Part shown: in pieces, positions 53,321 through 63,753 of the stretch | How positions within the stretch are numbered: the stretch's first letter is position 1 | How the letters are laid out: every line of letters starts with the position of its first letter | Source: Palaemon carinicauda | Taxonomy: Eukaryota > Arthropoda > Malacostraca > Decapoda > Palaemonidae | Assembly: GCF_036898095.1 (NCBI RefSeq) | Contig: NC_090728.1 | Span: 88,203,430-88,267,429, forward strand | Direction of reading: 5' to 3' | DNA: 64,000 bases | Notes under the pieces: generated by a model | What the model was told of the DNA's origin: nothing | Databases searched by the model: none | What the model saw: only the letters and a program-made list of their open reading frames with translations | Program-made: the position numbers and the translations under genes

Positions 53321-53718
53321 CCTCCCGTATGCTTTGGGACTAGGAAGAGACGGTTGTAAAATCCCGGTGATTGAAGGTCCGAGACTTTCACCACCGCTCC
53401 CTTCTCTAGCAACAGAGACACCTGCTGATGTAGAGCTTGTCTCCTTGACTCCTCTCGATACCTGGGAGAGAGGTCTAGAGGAACTGTTACTATAGGAGGT
53501 CTGCGTACAAAAGGTATTTTGTACCCCTCCTTGAGCAACAACACAGACTCTTGGTCTGCACCCCTCTTCTCCCAGGCCTGCCAGAAGCTGTTCAGTCTGG
53601 CCCCTACTGCTGTCTGAGGACGTGGGCAGTCAGACTCTGCCACGGGAGGACTTGGATCCTCTCCTCTTGCCTCTTTTTCCGTCGGCACGAGCGCCTCCCC
53701 TGCTGGGGGCTCTGCCAC
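51571..53718 (-). CDS. DIRS-5 RT / RNase H / MT-like ORF (715 aa as delimited)
   Basis: RT motif A SLDLQDAYFH lies near residue 175 and YLDD at 238-241. RNase H has FSDALDLGWGA, GKELLAVHLAL, NSDNTTALAY and VLADCLSR. The MT-like domain has SIDLFATS, AYAFPPF and VAPLWPAREWF. Its first codon in this span is GTG, and a stop lies about 15 codons further upstream with no ATG, so frameshifting from Gag (the RT frame is +1 to Gag) or another mechanism is likely. It overlaps the Gag end by about 90 nt. Confidence 0.93.
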   Translation of the reverse strand: MAEPPAGEALVPTEKEARGEDPSPPVAESDCPRPQTAVGARLNSFWQAWEKRGADQESVLLLKEGYKIPFVRRPPIVTVPLDLSPRYREESRRQALHQQVSLLLEKGAVVKVSDLQSPGFYNRLFLVPKHTGGWRPVLDVSALNVFVIKTKFTMETTKSVLAAVREGDWMVSLDLQDAYFHILIHPDSQPYLRFVYRNVVYQFRALCFGLSPAPLVFTRLMRNVAKFLHLSGIRASLYLDDWLLRASSRHRCLQDLQWTLGLAKELGLLVNLEKSQLNPSQTILYLGMEIRSLVFRAFPSATRIEQALLKVRLMLKKDRCSVRSWMSLLGTLSSLEQFVSLGRLHLRPLQFHLDSHWNKSKTLEAVSIPVSEPVKACLNWWDNNISLREGLSLAVKNPNHVLFSDALDLGWGATLDGRECSGLWTSDQRSMHIDGKELLAVHLALTSFESILRNKVVEVNSDNTTALAYIFKQGGTHSHTLFVIARDLLIWSKNRGISLLTRFIQGDLNVLADCLSRRGQVIPTEWPLHKDVCKSLWVTWGQPSIDLFATSLTKRLPTYCSPVPDPEAAHIDAFLLDWSHLDAYAFPPFKIINKVMQKFASHKGTRLTLVAPLWPAREWFTEVLQWLVDVPRSLPLRMDLLWQPHVRNLHQSLPSLRLTAFRLSKDSQELEVFRRRQPERLRELGELLPSRYTSGSGKSLETGASHHPFPLPVPL

Positions 53719-56206
53719 GAAAGGGCGGGATAAACCTAGTCGCTGGGGTATCGATCTTGGGCCTCACGATATAAGTCGATGAAGGAGCTCCCTTACGAGC
53801 AGAAGTAGCCATCAGGTCGTGTGTATCTTTCTGCACAAGCGAAGCCGCAATGTCCTTGATCAGCTGTTGAGGAAACAAGGCAGCTAATAAGGGGGCAAAG
53901 AGAAGCTCTGACCTTTGACAGGGAGTAACTCCTGCTGAAAGGAATGAGCAAAGAGTTTCCCTCTTCTTCAGGACTCCAGACGTAAAGGTGGCGGCGAGCT
54001 CATTGGAGCCATCGCGGATGGCTTTGTCCATACAAGACATAATAAGCACGGAAACATCCTGGTCGGCAGACGAGATCTTCCTGCTTAATGCTCCTAGAGA
54101 CCAATCTAAAAAGGTAAAAACTTCGAAGGCCCTGTAAACCCCTTTAAGGAGATGGTCAAGGTCCGAGGAGGACCAACAAACTTTAGAGCGTCTCATGGCC
54201 AGGTGACGGGGAGAGTCTACGAGGCTTGAGAAGTCACCATGGGCAGAGGCAGGGACTCCCAAGCCGAGAACTTCTCCCGTGTCATACCAGACGCTCGCTC
54301 TAGAAGCTAGTTTAAAAGGAGGGAAAGCAAAGGCCGTCTTCCCCAAACTCCTCCTGGTAACCAACCAGTCGCCTAGCAAACGTAAAGCCCTCTTAGAAGA
54401 GCGAGAGAGCACTAGCTTAGTAAAAGAAGGCTTCGCAGCAGCTAAGCCTAGCGCAAACTCTGACGGAGGAGAACGAGGAGCAGAAGTAACAAAATGGTCT
54501 GGGAAAAGATCCTTAAAAATCATCATGATTTTCTTAAAGTCCATAGAAGGTTGAGCAGCCTTAGGCTCTTCTACGTCTGATAAAACATCCAAAGGAATAT
54601 CAGTAGGCGGAGGATCAGCAACATCCTCATCTGAAGGAACCTCGTCCGACAATTGATGAGTCTCAAGAAAGGGAGAGACCTGCTGCGGTGGCAATGCTTG
54701 ACAAGCAAAGTCCACACGCAAAGGAGCAGCAGTAGTAGTCAAGGAAGCTACGTCATGTCGCTTCTGAAAGGACTGACCAGCAACAACAACAGGAGCTGAT
54801 GGACGCTCGACGTCAAGTCAAGACTGCCTTGACTGCCTAGACTGAGCAGTCAAAACAACCCTTGACTGCGGTGCTTGACGCTCAACGTCAAAACAAGGCA
54901 ACTGAGCTGGTTGGCGAACGTCCTGAACGTCAACACGAGACTGCGGCAGCGGCTGAACGTCAACACGAGGCTGCGGCAGCGGCTGAACGTCAACACGAGG
55001 CTGCGGCAGCGGCTGAAAGTCAACACGGGACTGCATAGAGTGAGGCTCCAAGTCACGTGACTGACGTGACAAACTACCGACATCACGTTTCGTAACGTCA
55101 AAAGGACGAGTAAAGGCTCGTTTGGGCAGCTGACGGCCAGAGTCTCGATCAGCGTAACGGCGAGGATCATCGTGAACCTGCTCAACGGTATACTCCTCCA
55201 TAAGGGAGGCAAGCTTATTCTGCATATCCTGCAGGACAACCCATTTAGGATCAATGGGAGTCGGTACGGGCCGAGACGATGGTAACGTCTGTGACGGCAA
55301 AACATTGCCTTTACTGAGACTCCCGGAGCCCGTGTTACGCTTACGTTTGATCGGCGAACAGTCTTCCGACGACTGCAAAGGGTCAGAGCTGTCCCAATGG
55401 CTACAGCCAGGACGCTGGACCTGTCCTGAAGGGACTGACTTCCGCTTTAAGGGTCTAGAAACTTTGCTCCAAGGTTTCTTTTGCGAGAAGCCTTCGGATG
55501 ACGAGGAGAAAACAGCCTCGCTCGTCTTATGGTAGGGGCGATCTTGACGAGACACGCCCGAAACCACAGAGGGAACGTCTGTTCGTTGGTTAAAGCCTCT
55601 CGTCCCCTTAAGTCCTACGACATTACTTCTCCCTGGTGCAGGGGAGCCTGAAAGAGGTCTCGGACTAGGAGAACAACAAGCACGAACAGACGAACCCTCA
55701 GTCGCAACACTAAAAACACTTTGCGCACTAATCACTTTATCCCCACGATTTTCTGATTTGGCACTTTGACACTTTAACACATTCACATCCGCCATGAGTT
55801 GATTACGGTCCGATGCTAAGGACTCAACTCTCTCGCCCAAAGCTTGAATGGCAAGCAACATATCCCGCATGGATGGTTCATGAGTGCTAGTAGAGGGTTC
55901 AGGAACAACTACTACAGGGGAAGGATTAGGTTCAGGGGCATGGGAGGAGGAAAAATCCAACGACCTAGAGGAGCTTCTCCTCACCCTATCTCTCTCAAGA
56001 TTACGAGAATACTTATCAAACTCTAGCCAGTCGAATTCCGACAAGACCACGCACTCATCACACCGATCTCCTAATTGGCAAGTTTTACCCCGGCAATTAG
56101 AACACACGGTATGTGGGTCGAGAGAGGCCTTGGGAAGACGTTTGTTACAATCCCTAGCATTACATTTACGAAATTTAGGTCCAGGGATAGGAGAAGGGTC
56201 AGCCAT
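53630..56206 (-). pseudogene. DIRS-5 Gag with a single internal TGA
   Basis: ATG at 56206 (MADPSPIPGPKFRKC). The N-terminal Cys cluster has CNARDC and CSNCRGKTC-x5-CDEC, then LSEFDW and RNLERDRVRR. A repeat block at 54940-55020 encodes copies of RVDVQPLPQ. The C-terminal capsid-like block has SVWYDTGEVLGLGV, GDFSSLVDSPRH, FTFLDWSLGALS and CMDKAIRDG, with a basic RGRAPSRGGAR tail. One TGA at 54818-54820 lies after codon 462; the frame then continues without interruption to TGA 53630-53632. Either a recent mutation or a leaky stop (next base C). Confidence 0.9.
54940..55025. repeat. 30-bp tandem repeat in DIRS-5 Gag
   Basis: Three near-identical 30-bp units (GAACGTCAACACGAGGCTGC plus GGCAGCGGCT), encoding the decapeptide repeat RVDVQPLPQP on the minus strand. 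Confidence 0.93.
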
Positions 56207-56369
56207 TTTGAAAAGTCAAAGAAAATCAAAAACAAATCCAAAGTCATCAACAATAAACACTATCCAAAAAAGGGTTCAAGAGTTTTAATTGAAGAGAAAA
56301 ACACCTGTCACTGCGAAAGCTCAAAATCAAAAAGAAGTACTTCACCAAAAATGACGAAAACTCCAGGTC

Positions 56370-56573
56370 AACAGCGAGCGGAATCAACTTGTCGACAAGA
56401 CCGACAGAGAAGAACTGGAGCTGTTTACAAGTATATGCGGTATCTGGCCGATAGTTGGCGCTGGTGGGCACACCCGCAACCTTCATGGCGATCGCTCGCG
56501 AGTTTTTGTGTTTCTGTCGAGCCGTCCGAGACGTCAGCTATTATATATTCACCGGCTAAGTTTAATATTTAAA
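56370..56573. repeat. DIRS-5 5' inverted terminal repeat
   Basis: Inverted match to 49952-50160, ending GGCTAAGTTTAATATTTAAA. Confidence 0.9.
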
Positions 56574-56650
56574 AATCTTATGCAACATGCATAATTAACT
56601 AATTGAACGACGGTGCCAGAGATTAATATCTAGATCAGCATCGCACTAAA
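56574..56650 (-). mobile_element. LINE 3' end, upstream half beyond DIRS-5
   Basis: On the minus strand this reads into the segment at 49951 (GTTGCATAAGATT, then TTTCATAACTGACC). That restores the LINE sequence interrupted by DIRS-5. No duplicated target bases are evident. Confidence 0.7.
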
Positions 56651-58968
56651 CAGAAGGCGCGCAGGTGCATCAGGAAGGTGAGCGCTGAAGCGAGCTGTCA
56701 ATCAGGCGATCCTGAACGGTCAGGAAAAACCGTTGGCGCCCATTGGTGTGTGGCAGGAAAGGGCGCGCAGATGTGCGCTGGCGATTGAAGCAAGCTGGCG
56801 CACAGAAGGACAAAAGTAAAGGTGAGCGCTGGCGAGCAGGAGGAAGATCTACGGCAAGACTCAGCTACCGGAGATCGTGGTCTACAGCAGGCGAGCGCTA
56901 GATCGCTACTGATGGTGTCCAGGGGACCTGACACGCGTGGCAGATCGATGGCGATCGTTGACGCGCAGGAGATCGCTGACGACCAGGCGAACGTTGACGC
57001 GTCTGTGGTCGCTGGCAAGCAGAAGGCAACGCGTGGAATCCTGTGAGTAGAAGAAGAGTCCTTGTCCAAGACCTGAACCGAAGTTCTAGATTGCGCGGGC
57101 GAACGTGGGCGCGTACAGGAACTGGAAGCGCAACAGGAACAGCAGCGACGATCATCAGGAGAGCGCTGACGAACAGGAGAGCGCTGACGAACAGGAGAGC
57201 GCTGGCGAACAGGAGAGCGCTGGCGAACAGGAGAGCGCTAGCGATCAGGAAAACACTGATGAGCAGGAGAGCGCCTGTGCGCTAACACTTGAGCAGGAGA
57301 GCGCCTGTGCGCTAACACTGAGCAGGAGAGAACACTGCAGAAGGGCACGCAGGGGAACCCTGACACGCAAGGGAAGCACCCCCGTGGGAGGCAACCCTAT
57401 GCCCCTAAGGGACCGTTGTCCGTCGGAAGACGAGGTCAGACTGCTGTCCATCTGCATCAGGGGCAGAAGATCAAGAAGGCATTGGAGATCGATCCCCGGA
57501 GAGATCTAAAGAGGAAGGAGCTGCAGGCTGCATACGGAGATTCAAAAAGGCGCCTCTTAGCACCCTTATAGGGAGATGGGAGGCCCTTACGACGTAGCGG
57601 ACGGTGAGCCTCACGGAGAAGGCGGCCAACAGCAGAAGAGTCCTCCGAAGAGGAGTCTCTGTGAGTGTACTCTCTCGCGAACGAAAGAGAAACACTTCGT
57701 AGAAGAGACGGGTCAGCCAGTGACCTAAAAGGAGCAATCCTCCGAAGAGGGGCTCCTGCAGTTGCCCAGCCCCTTGAGCGTAACTGCAGGTGCGGCCGCT
57801 CAGCACCAAGAGCATTGTCGCACGAAAAAAAGGCAGGAGTTAAGAACCCCCCAAAAGGGGAAAAAACTCAAGTCTGGACAGGAAAAACTTCCCTCGGAAG
57901 GAAAGTTACCCATCCAAGGAGGCGAGCCTCCTGAGTGTTCTAAAATGAACTGGAGAGCTGTCAAACGTCACGGGAGTACTTGCAGGAGGAGACACGCCCC
58001 TCACGAAGATCTATAGGGGAGGCAGCAACAGCCGAATCCCCAGGCCTCAACAAGACAGCTCACTCCGGTGTCACATTACAGAAACGAACTAGATCGGTAA
58101 CTGTGAAAAATAAAAACAAAAATTATTAGTTAACATTCATTCCCCCGTGAAGACTCCGAAGAGGAATCCCGAGGGAAAGGAACACAAGAATTACACAACA
58201 GGCACGTGCCCTCATAACCACTTACACTCACGGAAGGAGAGCTGTAACCAACACAGAATTATAACAATTATAATTATGCAACTATGTAATTATGTAATTT
58301 AAAATTGAATGAACACTAAAGAAAGAACGAAAACCCCGAAAGGAATCGTTCTACAAAGCTGAAAAATCAACAAATACAATTAGATTCATAAACTAATTGA
58401 GACAAAACGTACGGCGTAGCAACCCCACCCATACGGGAAGGAAGCTACTCAGACGTAGTAAAACTAACGTAGTAAAAGGGTGAACGACCTCAAAGAGAGA
58501 GAAAGAGAAAGACCATAGTCAAACTCGATCGCGACCCATGAAATTACACCATGGTGGCCTAACTGCCGAGGGCTCCACGGAGATATTGACACTACACACA
58601 CAAGCACAAACTCTGAAAAGGAAACTTACTGATTTCTATACTCAAATATATAAATAAACACGAAAAAATGTTTACATATATATTGAGTAAAAGAAAAGTA
58701 AGTGATTAAGTAGAGACAAAACAAACAATGGCTGCCAAGCGAGGACAAAGACAGAGACATCTGTCCATTGCCCGAGACAAAAGTGAAGTGAAGCAGTTCA
58801 CCGGTGTGTGAGGGGGGGGAGGGGTAGCTAGCTACCACTCCCTTACCCCCTGCTAACTAGCGCGGGGGTAATACACCCTCGTTAAATTCTAATGGCTCGC
58901 CATTTCAGCTACGCCGAAAGGTAAACCCAATGTAAATAGCGTGGTTTGTATTTCGGTCACGGAACAAA
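56651..58968 (-). mobile_element. 5' portion of a DIRS-1-family element
   Basis: It is homologous to 9707-11684. Matching blocks include GAGCGCTGACGAACAGGAGA, CCCTGACACGCAAGGGAAG, TATAACAATTATAATTATG and a terminal CTCGCCATTTCAGCTACGCC followed by GTGGTTTGTATTTCGGTCAC. The right terminus is at 58968. No coding part is present; it is truncated at the left by the LINE/DIRS-5 complex. Confidence 0.88.
57160..57315. repeat. 18-bp and about 35-bp tandem repeats in the DIRS leader
   Basis: About five copies of GAGAGCGCTGACGAACAG, then two longer units (GAGCAGGAGAGCGCCTGTGC plus GCTAACACTT). The DIRS-1 leader has only two of these units at the equivalent place, so copy number changes between copies. 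Confidence 0.85.
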
Positions 58969-59849
<881 letters not shown>

Positions 59850-60068
59850 TAAATTTGGAAATAATTTGCATTTTTCCTAACTATACCAACCCAAGTTCTT
59901 TACATAGGAGTCTGATATTAACGAGGTGTCAACAATCGACTTGTTACAATTCCACAACAGGGAAGCAAGTGCCCCCCCCCCCCCCCCCCACTTGCTCACT
60001 ACAAACCACTTTGATTGCAGACAGGACTTACAGGGGTAGGTGTTAGCGAATAAATTTGAGTAAAGACA
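59850..60068. repeat. Isolated DIRS 3' ITR remnant with a C homopolymer
   Basis: AAATTTGGAAATAATTTGCA and CTAACTATACCAACC match the copy Y terminus at 45672. The element body is absent. A C run of about 20 lies at 59971-59990. DIRS-6 begins immediately to the right. Confidence 0.65.
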
Positions 60069-60344
60069 TCACAAATTTTTAAGTAATTTGTATTTTTCCT
60101 AACATACTTACCCAGAACTACCTTCTTAGGAGTTACTGGTTAACCCTACCTAACCGACCAGCTTTTTGTATAGTTTACCCCCCTCTTCCCGTTTTCTACG
60201 GGGTCAACCTCTGGCAGTGTGGTACGTGCTCTGAGGCGACCCCGGGGTCAGGCAGCGTGCTAGCTCAGGTCGAATCGCCAGTAAGTTTCGTTGGAATAGG
60301 TATTACTCGATCCTGCAGGTTCTCGCGGAAGGAAGGGAGGGCCA

Positions 60345-60450
60345 TAACCCGAAGGTAGTTCTAGGTAAGTATGTTAGGAAAAATACAAATTACTTAAAAA
60401 TTTGTGATTTGTTCCAACACGGTTACTTACCTAGAACTACCTTCTTAGGA
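60345..60450. repeat. DIRS-6 ICR
   Basis: The complement of the left terminus ends at TTTGTGA (about 60407) and is followed by TTTGTTCCAACACGGTTACT, presumed complement of the unseen right end. GTAAGTAT is at 60365-60372 and CTTACCTAG follows at about 60432, flanked by inverted AAGGTAGTTCT and AGAACTACCTT. Confidence 0.85.
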
Positions 60451-60808
60451 GACTTACACTTTAGGAGGTGGGAGTGTTCTGCAGGGATCAGGATTCGACG
60501 GGGAGGCACGCAAGAGAGGGAACCTCTAAGGAGGTCTTGGTTCCAAGACCACTTGAAAACTGCACGAAAAGTAGGGGAAAACTATCCAAAAAACTCACTT
60601 AGTGTCTAAATGGCTTCCCTTTTCAAAACCAATTCCCATACATGTCCTCTTGAAGGGTGTTCCTTTCAGTGATTAAGGTCTTCTCAACATCTTACTGGCC
60701 CGTTCGATCCGGGGAAGGAAGGAAAAAAGGGGGGGGGGGGGTTTAAGGTTAAGGAAGGAACTAGTGTCTCTTGGCATTAACACCCCCGGTTACCCTGGGG
60801 CTATGACC
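60451..60808. other. DIRS-6 3' non-coding region
   Basis: Between the ICR and the recombinase end. No gene seen; contains a G homopolymer near 60731-60741. Confidence 0.6.
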
Positions 60809-61900
60809 TTAGATCTCCTGAAGGGCCGACACGATTGGGCCAATAGAAAACTTGTCCAAGGATTTTCTCGTACAATCTTTTAGATAATGTTCCGTGAAGG
60901 TGGACTATCTAGACCAGGTCCCAGCCTTCAGGATCTTACCCACAGCCATGTTCTTCTCGAAAGCCAGAGAGGTGCTCAGAGCCCTGATATCATGAGGTCT
61001 TGGTTTTCCAGGGAGAGGAGTCCCAGAAGCCTCGTAGGCCCTCCTTAATACTTGTCTCAGCCAGAAAGAGATAGAATTTTTCGAGACCGGTTTCTTCACC
61101 CGGCCAGTTGAGATGAATACATTTTTGATCTGAGGGCGGTATTTTGCAGTCTTCTCCAGGTATTTTCTTACAGTTCTCACGGGACATAAGAGTAGATCCT
61201 TCGGGTTGTCGGATCGAGGGATGGCTGGCACCGAAAAACCCTCAAACCGAGGATCCCAACACGCTGGGTTCTGCGTTTTCGCCACAACACTAGGGACGAA
61301 CCTAAAGACAACTTCCCTCCACCCTTTGGAGTGTGAGACCTCGTAAGAGAGGCCGTGTAACTCGCTAACTCTCTTCGCCGAGGCCAGGGCTAAAAGAAAA
61401 GCTGTTTTAAGGGTGAGTTCTCTGTCTAGTACGTCCCTGAGAGGTTCGAAGGGCGGCTCTGACAGAACCTTGAGAACTCTTGCTAAATCCCACTGTGGAA
61501 CCCGTACCTCCTGGGGGGGACATGATTGCTCAAAACTGCGGATGAGCATCGAGATGTGCCTTGAGGCTCCCAAGTCAATGCCCCTAAGGAGGAAGACTTT
61601 ACCTAGGGCTGCTCGAACTCCTTTGATGGCCGGGATGGACGAACCTACGTCGTCTCTCAGGTACACCAGAAAGTCTGCAATGTCCTGGATCGACGCCCCT
61701 AGGGGCCTGATGTTTTTGGATGCACACCACTTCAGGAAGACTGCCCACTTTGCCTGGTAGACAACTGCCGAGGAACGCCGTAGATAACCAGACATCCTTG
61801 TCGCGGTTTTCGATGAGTATCCTTCTTTCTTCAGGAGCTTCTCGATAACCTCCACGCGTGAAGGCGGAGGGATCGAGGGTTTTCGTGCCACCTGTGAAAG
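60809..61900 (-). pseudogene. DIRS-6 tyrosine recombinase with stop before the catalytic Tyr
   Basis: The core-binding domain begins near 61870 (VIEKLLKKEGYSSKTATRM). It is followed by AVVYQAKWAVFLKW, the first catalytic block LASAKRVSELHG, and HDIRALSTSLAFE (HxxR). After AGTWSR a TAG at 60905-60907 ends the frame. The same frame then continues with HYLKD, whose Tyr codon is 60884-60886, and a normal tail to TAA 60809-60811. The stop removes the nucleophile. Confidence 0.92.
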
Positions 61901-62600
61901 TGAGGTTGTCGCAGGAGGTCTGGCCTGTCCGGAAGCGGCCAAGGAGGACGAAGAGCTAATTCCTTTAGGTCTGCGAACCAGTCTCTCTCCGGCCACCAGG
62001 GCGCTACTAAAGTCATAGACAGGTTGGACGACACTCTCACTCTGTTCAACACTTGCCTGATCAAACTGAAGGGAGGGAAGGCGTACACATCGAGACCGTC
62101 CCAGGGATGTTGGAAGGCGTCCTCGAACGCTGCTGACGGGTCTGGGATTGGAGAACAGAACACGGGGAGTTGGGCATTCAGACGTGTGGCGAACAAGTCT
62201 ATCACTGGGGAGCCCCACAGTAGGATGACTGCTCGAGCTACCTCCGGGTGTAGGGTCCACTCCGAACCTATCACTTGACCCGCCCTGCTGAACCCGTCGG
62301 CCATCATGTTTCTCTTTCCTGGAATGAACCTTGCCGTCAGTTCTATCCCTTCTTCTGTGGCCCACTCCAACAGTACCGTGGTTAGGGCGCAGAGGACCTT
62401 TGACTTCATGCATCCCTGCTTCTTTACATACGCCACTACCGTGGCGTTGTCGCACATTAACGCCACAGTGTTCCCTCGCAGGAAGTGTATGAACTGTCGA
62501 CATGCCCTCAGAACCGCTATCATCTCTAGGATGTTTATATGGAGAGACGCCTCCTCGCTGGACCACTGCCCTTTTGCTGATTTTCCTAGCAGGTGTGCTC
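61831..62600 (-). pseudogene. DIRS-6 RNase H and MT-like domains (downstream of the frameshift)
   Basis: RNase H blocks are GGWGAHLLGK, LHINILEMIAVLRA, LMCDNATVVAYV and MMADGFSRAGQ. The MT-like part has VIDLFATRL, VYAFPPFSLI and VAPWWPERDWF. It is separated from RT by a 1-nt loss near 62600 within the first RNase H motif. Confidence 0.9.
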
Positions 62601-63656
62601 CCCAGCCTCCTTCGATGCGTCCATGAACAACAGCATCTCCGGGGGGTCGGAGGCGAAGGGCATCCCCTTCTCTGTGTTTGACCTGATGTTCCACCAAAGA
62701 AGGGTCTCTCTCGTCTTCGGGAGGACTGGGACTATTTTGTGGGGCTCCTTGCCTTGGATCCACGCCTCCTTTAGATTCCACTGTACCGGGCGGAGCCTGA
62801 GTCTCCCTTGCGGTACTAATTTTTCCAGGGAAACCAGATGACCCAGTAACTTTTGCCAGTCCTTGGCCCTACTGGGTTGTCCCGTCAGGAAGGGTTGAAG
62901 GATACGTTCTAGGTTGGCTAACCTCTCCTCTGAGGGGAAGGCCCTTACTAACTGGGTGTCCAGGACCATCCCCAAGTAAGTCATCCTGGTGCTGGGGACT
63001 AGTTGGGACTTCCCTAGGTTGACCGTGATCCCTAACACCTTGCAGAGGTCGAGCAACATAACGCCTTGCTCCTTCAGTTGTTCCCTTGAGGCAAAAAGCA
63101 GCAACCAGTCGTCCAGGTACCTGAGTAGTCGTATGCCTTTCTCGTGTGCCCACGTCGAGATCGCGGCGAACACTCTCGTGAACACTAGCGGGGCCGTCGA
63201 GAGGCCGAAGCACAGGGTTTTGAACTGCAGGACACTGGACTCCCACTTGATCCTGAGGAACTTCCTGCTGGAGGGGTGCACGGGGATTTGAAAATAAGCA
63301 TCCTTGAGGTCGAGAGACATGAGGAAATCCCCCTCCCTCAAGGCTGCGATCACTGTCTTGGGGGTATCCATCTTGAAATCCGTCTTTGAGACGTACTTGT
63401 CGAGGGCTGAGAGATCTATGACTGGCCTCCACCCTCCTGTCGATTTCTCCACAAGGAAGAGCCTGCTGAAGAAACCCGGGGCGGGGTTCTCCACTGTCTC
63501 CAAAGCTCCCTTGTCGATCATGGACGCTGCTTCCTCTTGTAGCGCCGCCCTCTTCAAGGGGTCCTTTGGAACCAGCCATTCGGCTCTCTGGGCTGGGATG
63601 AGAGGGGGAGGCTCTTCCAGGAACGGGAGTCTGTAGCCCTCCTTCAGGACCGCCAC
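62586..63656 (-). pseudogene. DIRS-6 reverse transcriptase (upstream of the frameshift)
   Basis: RT blocks are FFSRLFLVEKSTGGWRP, SLDLKDAYFQIPVHPSSR, LCFGLSTAPLVFTRV and RYLDDWLLL (YLDD at residues 180-183 of this span). VNLGKSQLVPS and the start of RNase H FMDASKE follow, after which the frame shifts and stops. The nominal first codon (GTG, 63656) is not the true start; the frame continues upstream toward Gag. Confidence 0.92.
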
Positions 63657-63753
63657 CGTCCAGGGATCCGCACCGAGATCCCGCCATGCTTGCCAAAAAT
63701 GTCTGAGGCATCCCCCTACTAGGGGCTCCTGCGGGAGTAGGGGGCCTCTCTTC

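Larger units (their letters stand above)
49952..56573 (-). mobile_element. DIRS-5: best preserved DIRS element, 6.6 kb
   Basis: ITRs lie at 49952-50160 and 56370-56573 and the ICR at 50190-50290. Gag (858 codons) has a single in-frame TGA; RT and recombinase are open with complete catalytic sets. It is inserted without target-site duplication into a LINE 3' end whose two halves abut it. It sits in the 13.7-kb cpb intron, same orientation as the gene. Confidence 0.95.

Noticed and set aside
59971..59990. C homopolymer as a functional site
   Set aside because: Most likely a simple homopolymer within a decayed ITR, and its length may be affected by sequencing error.
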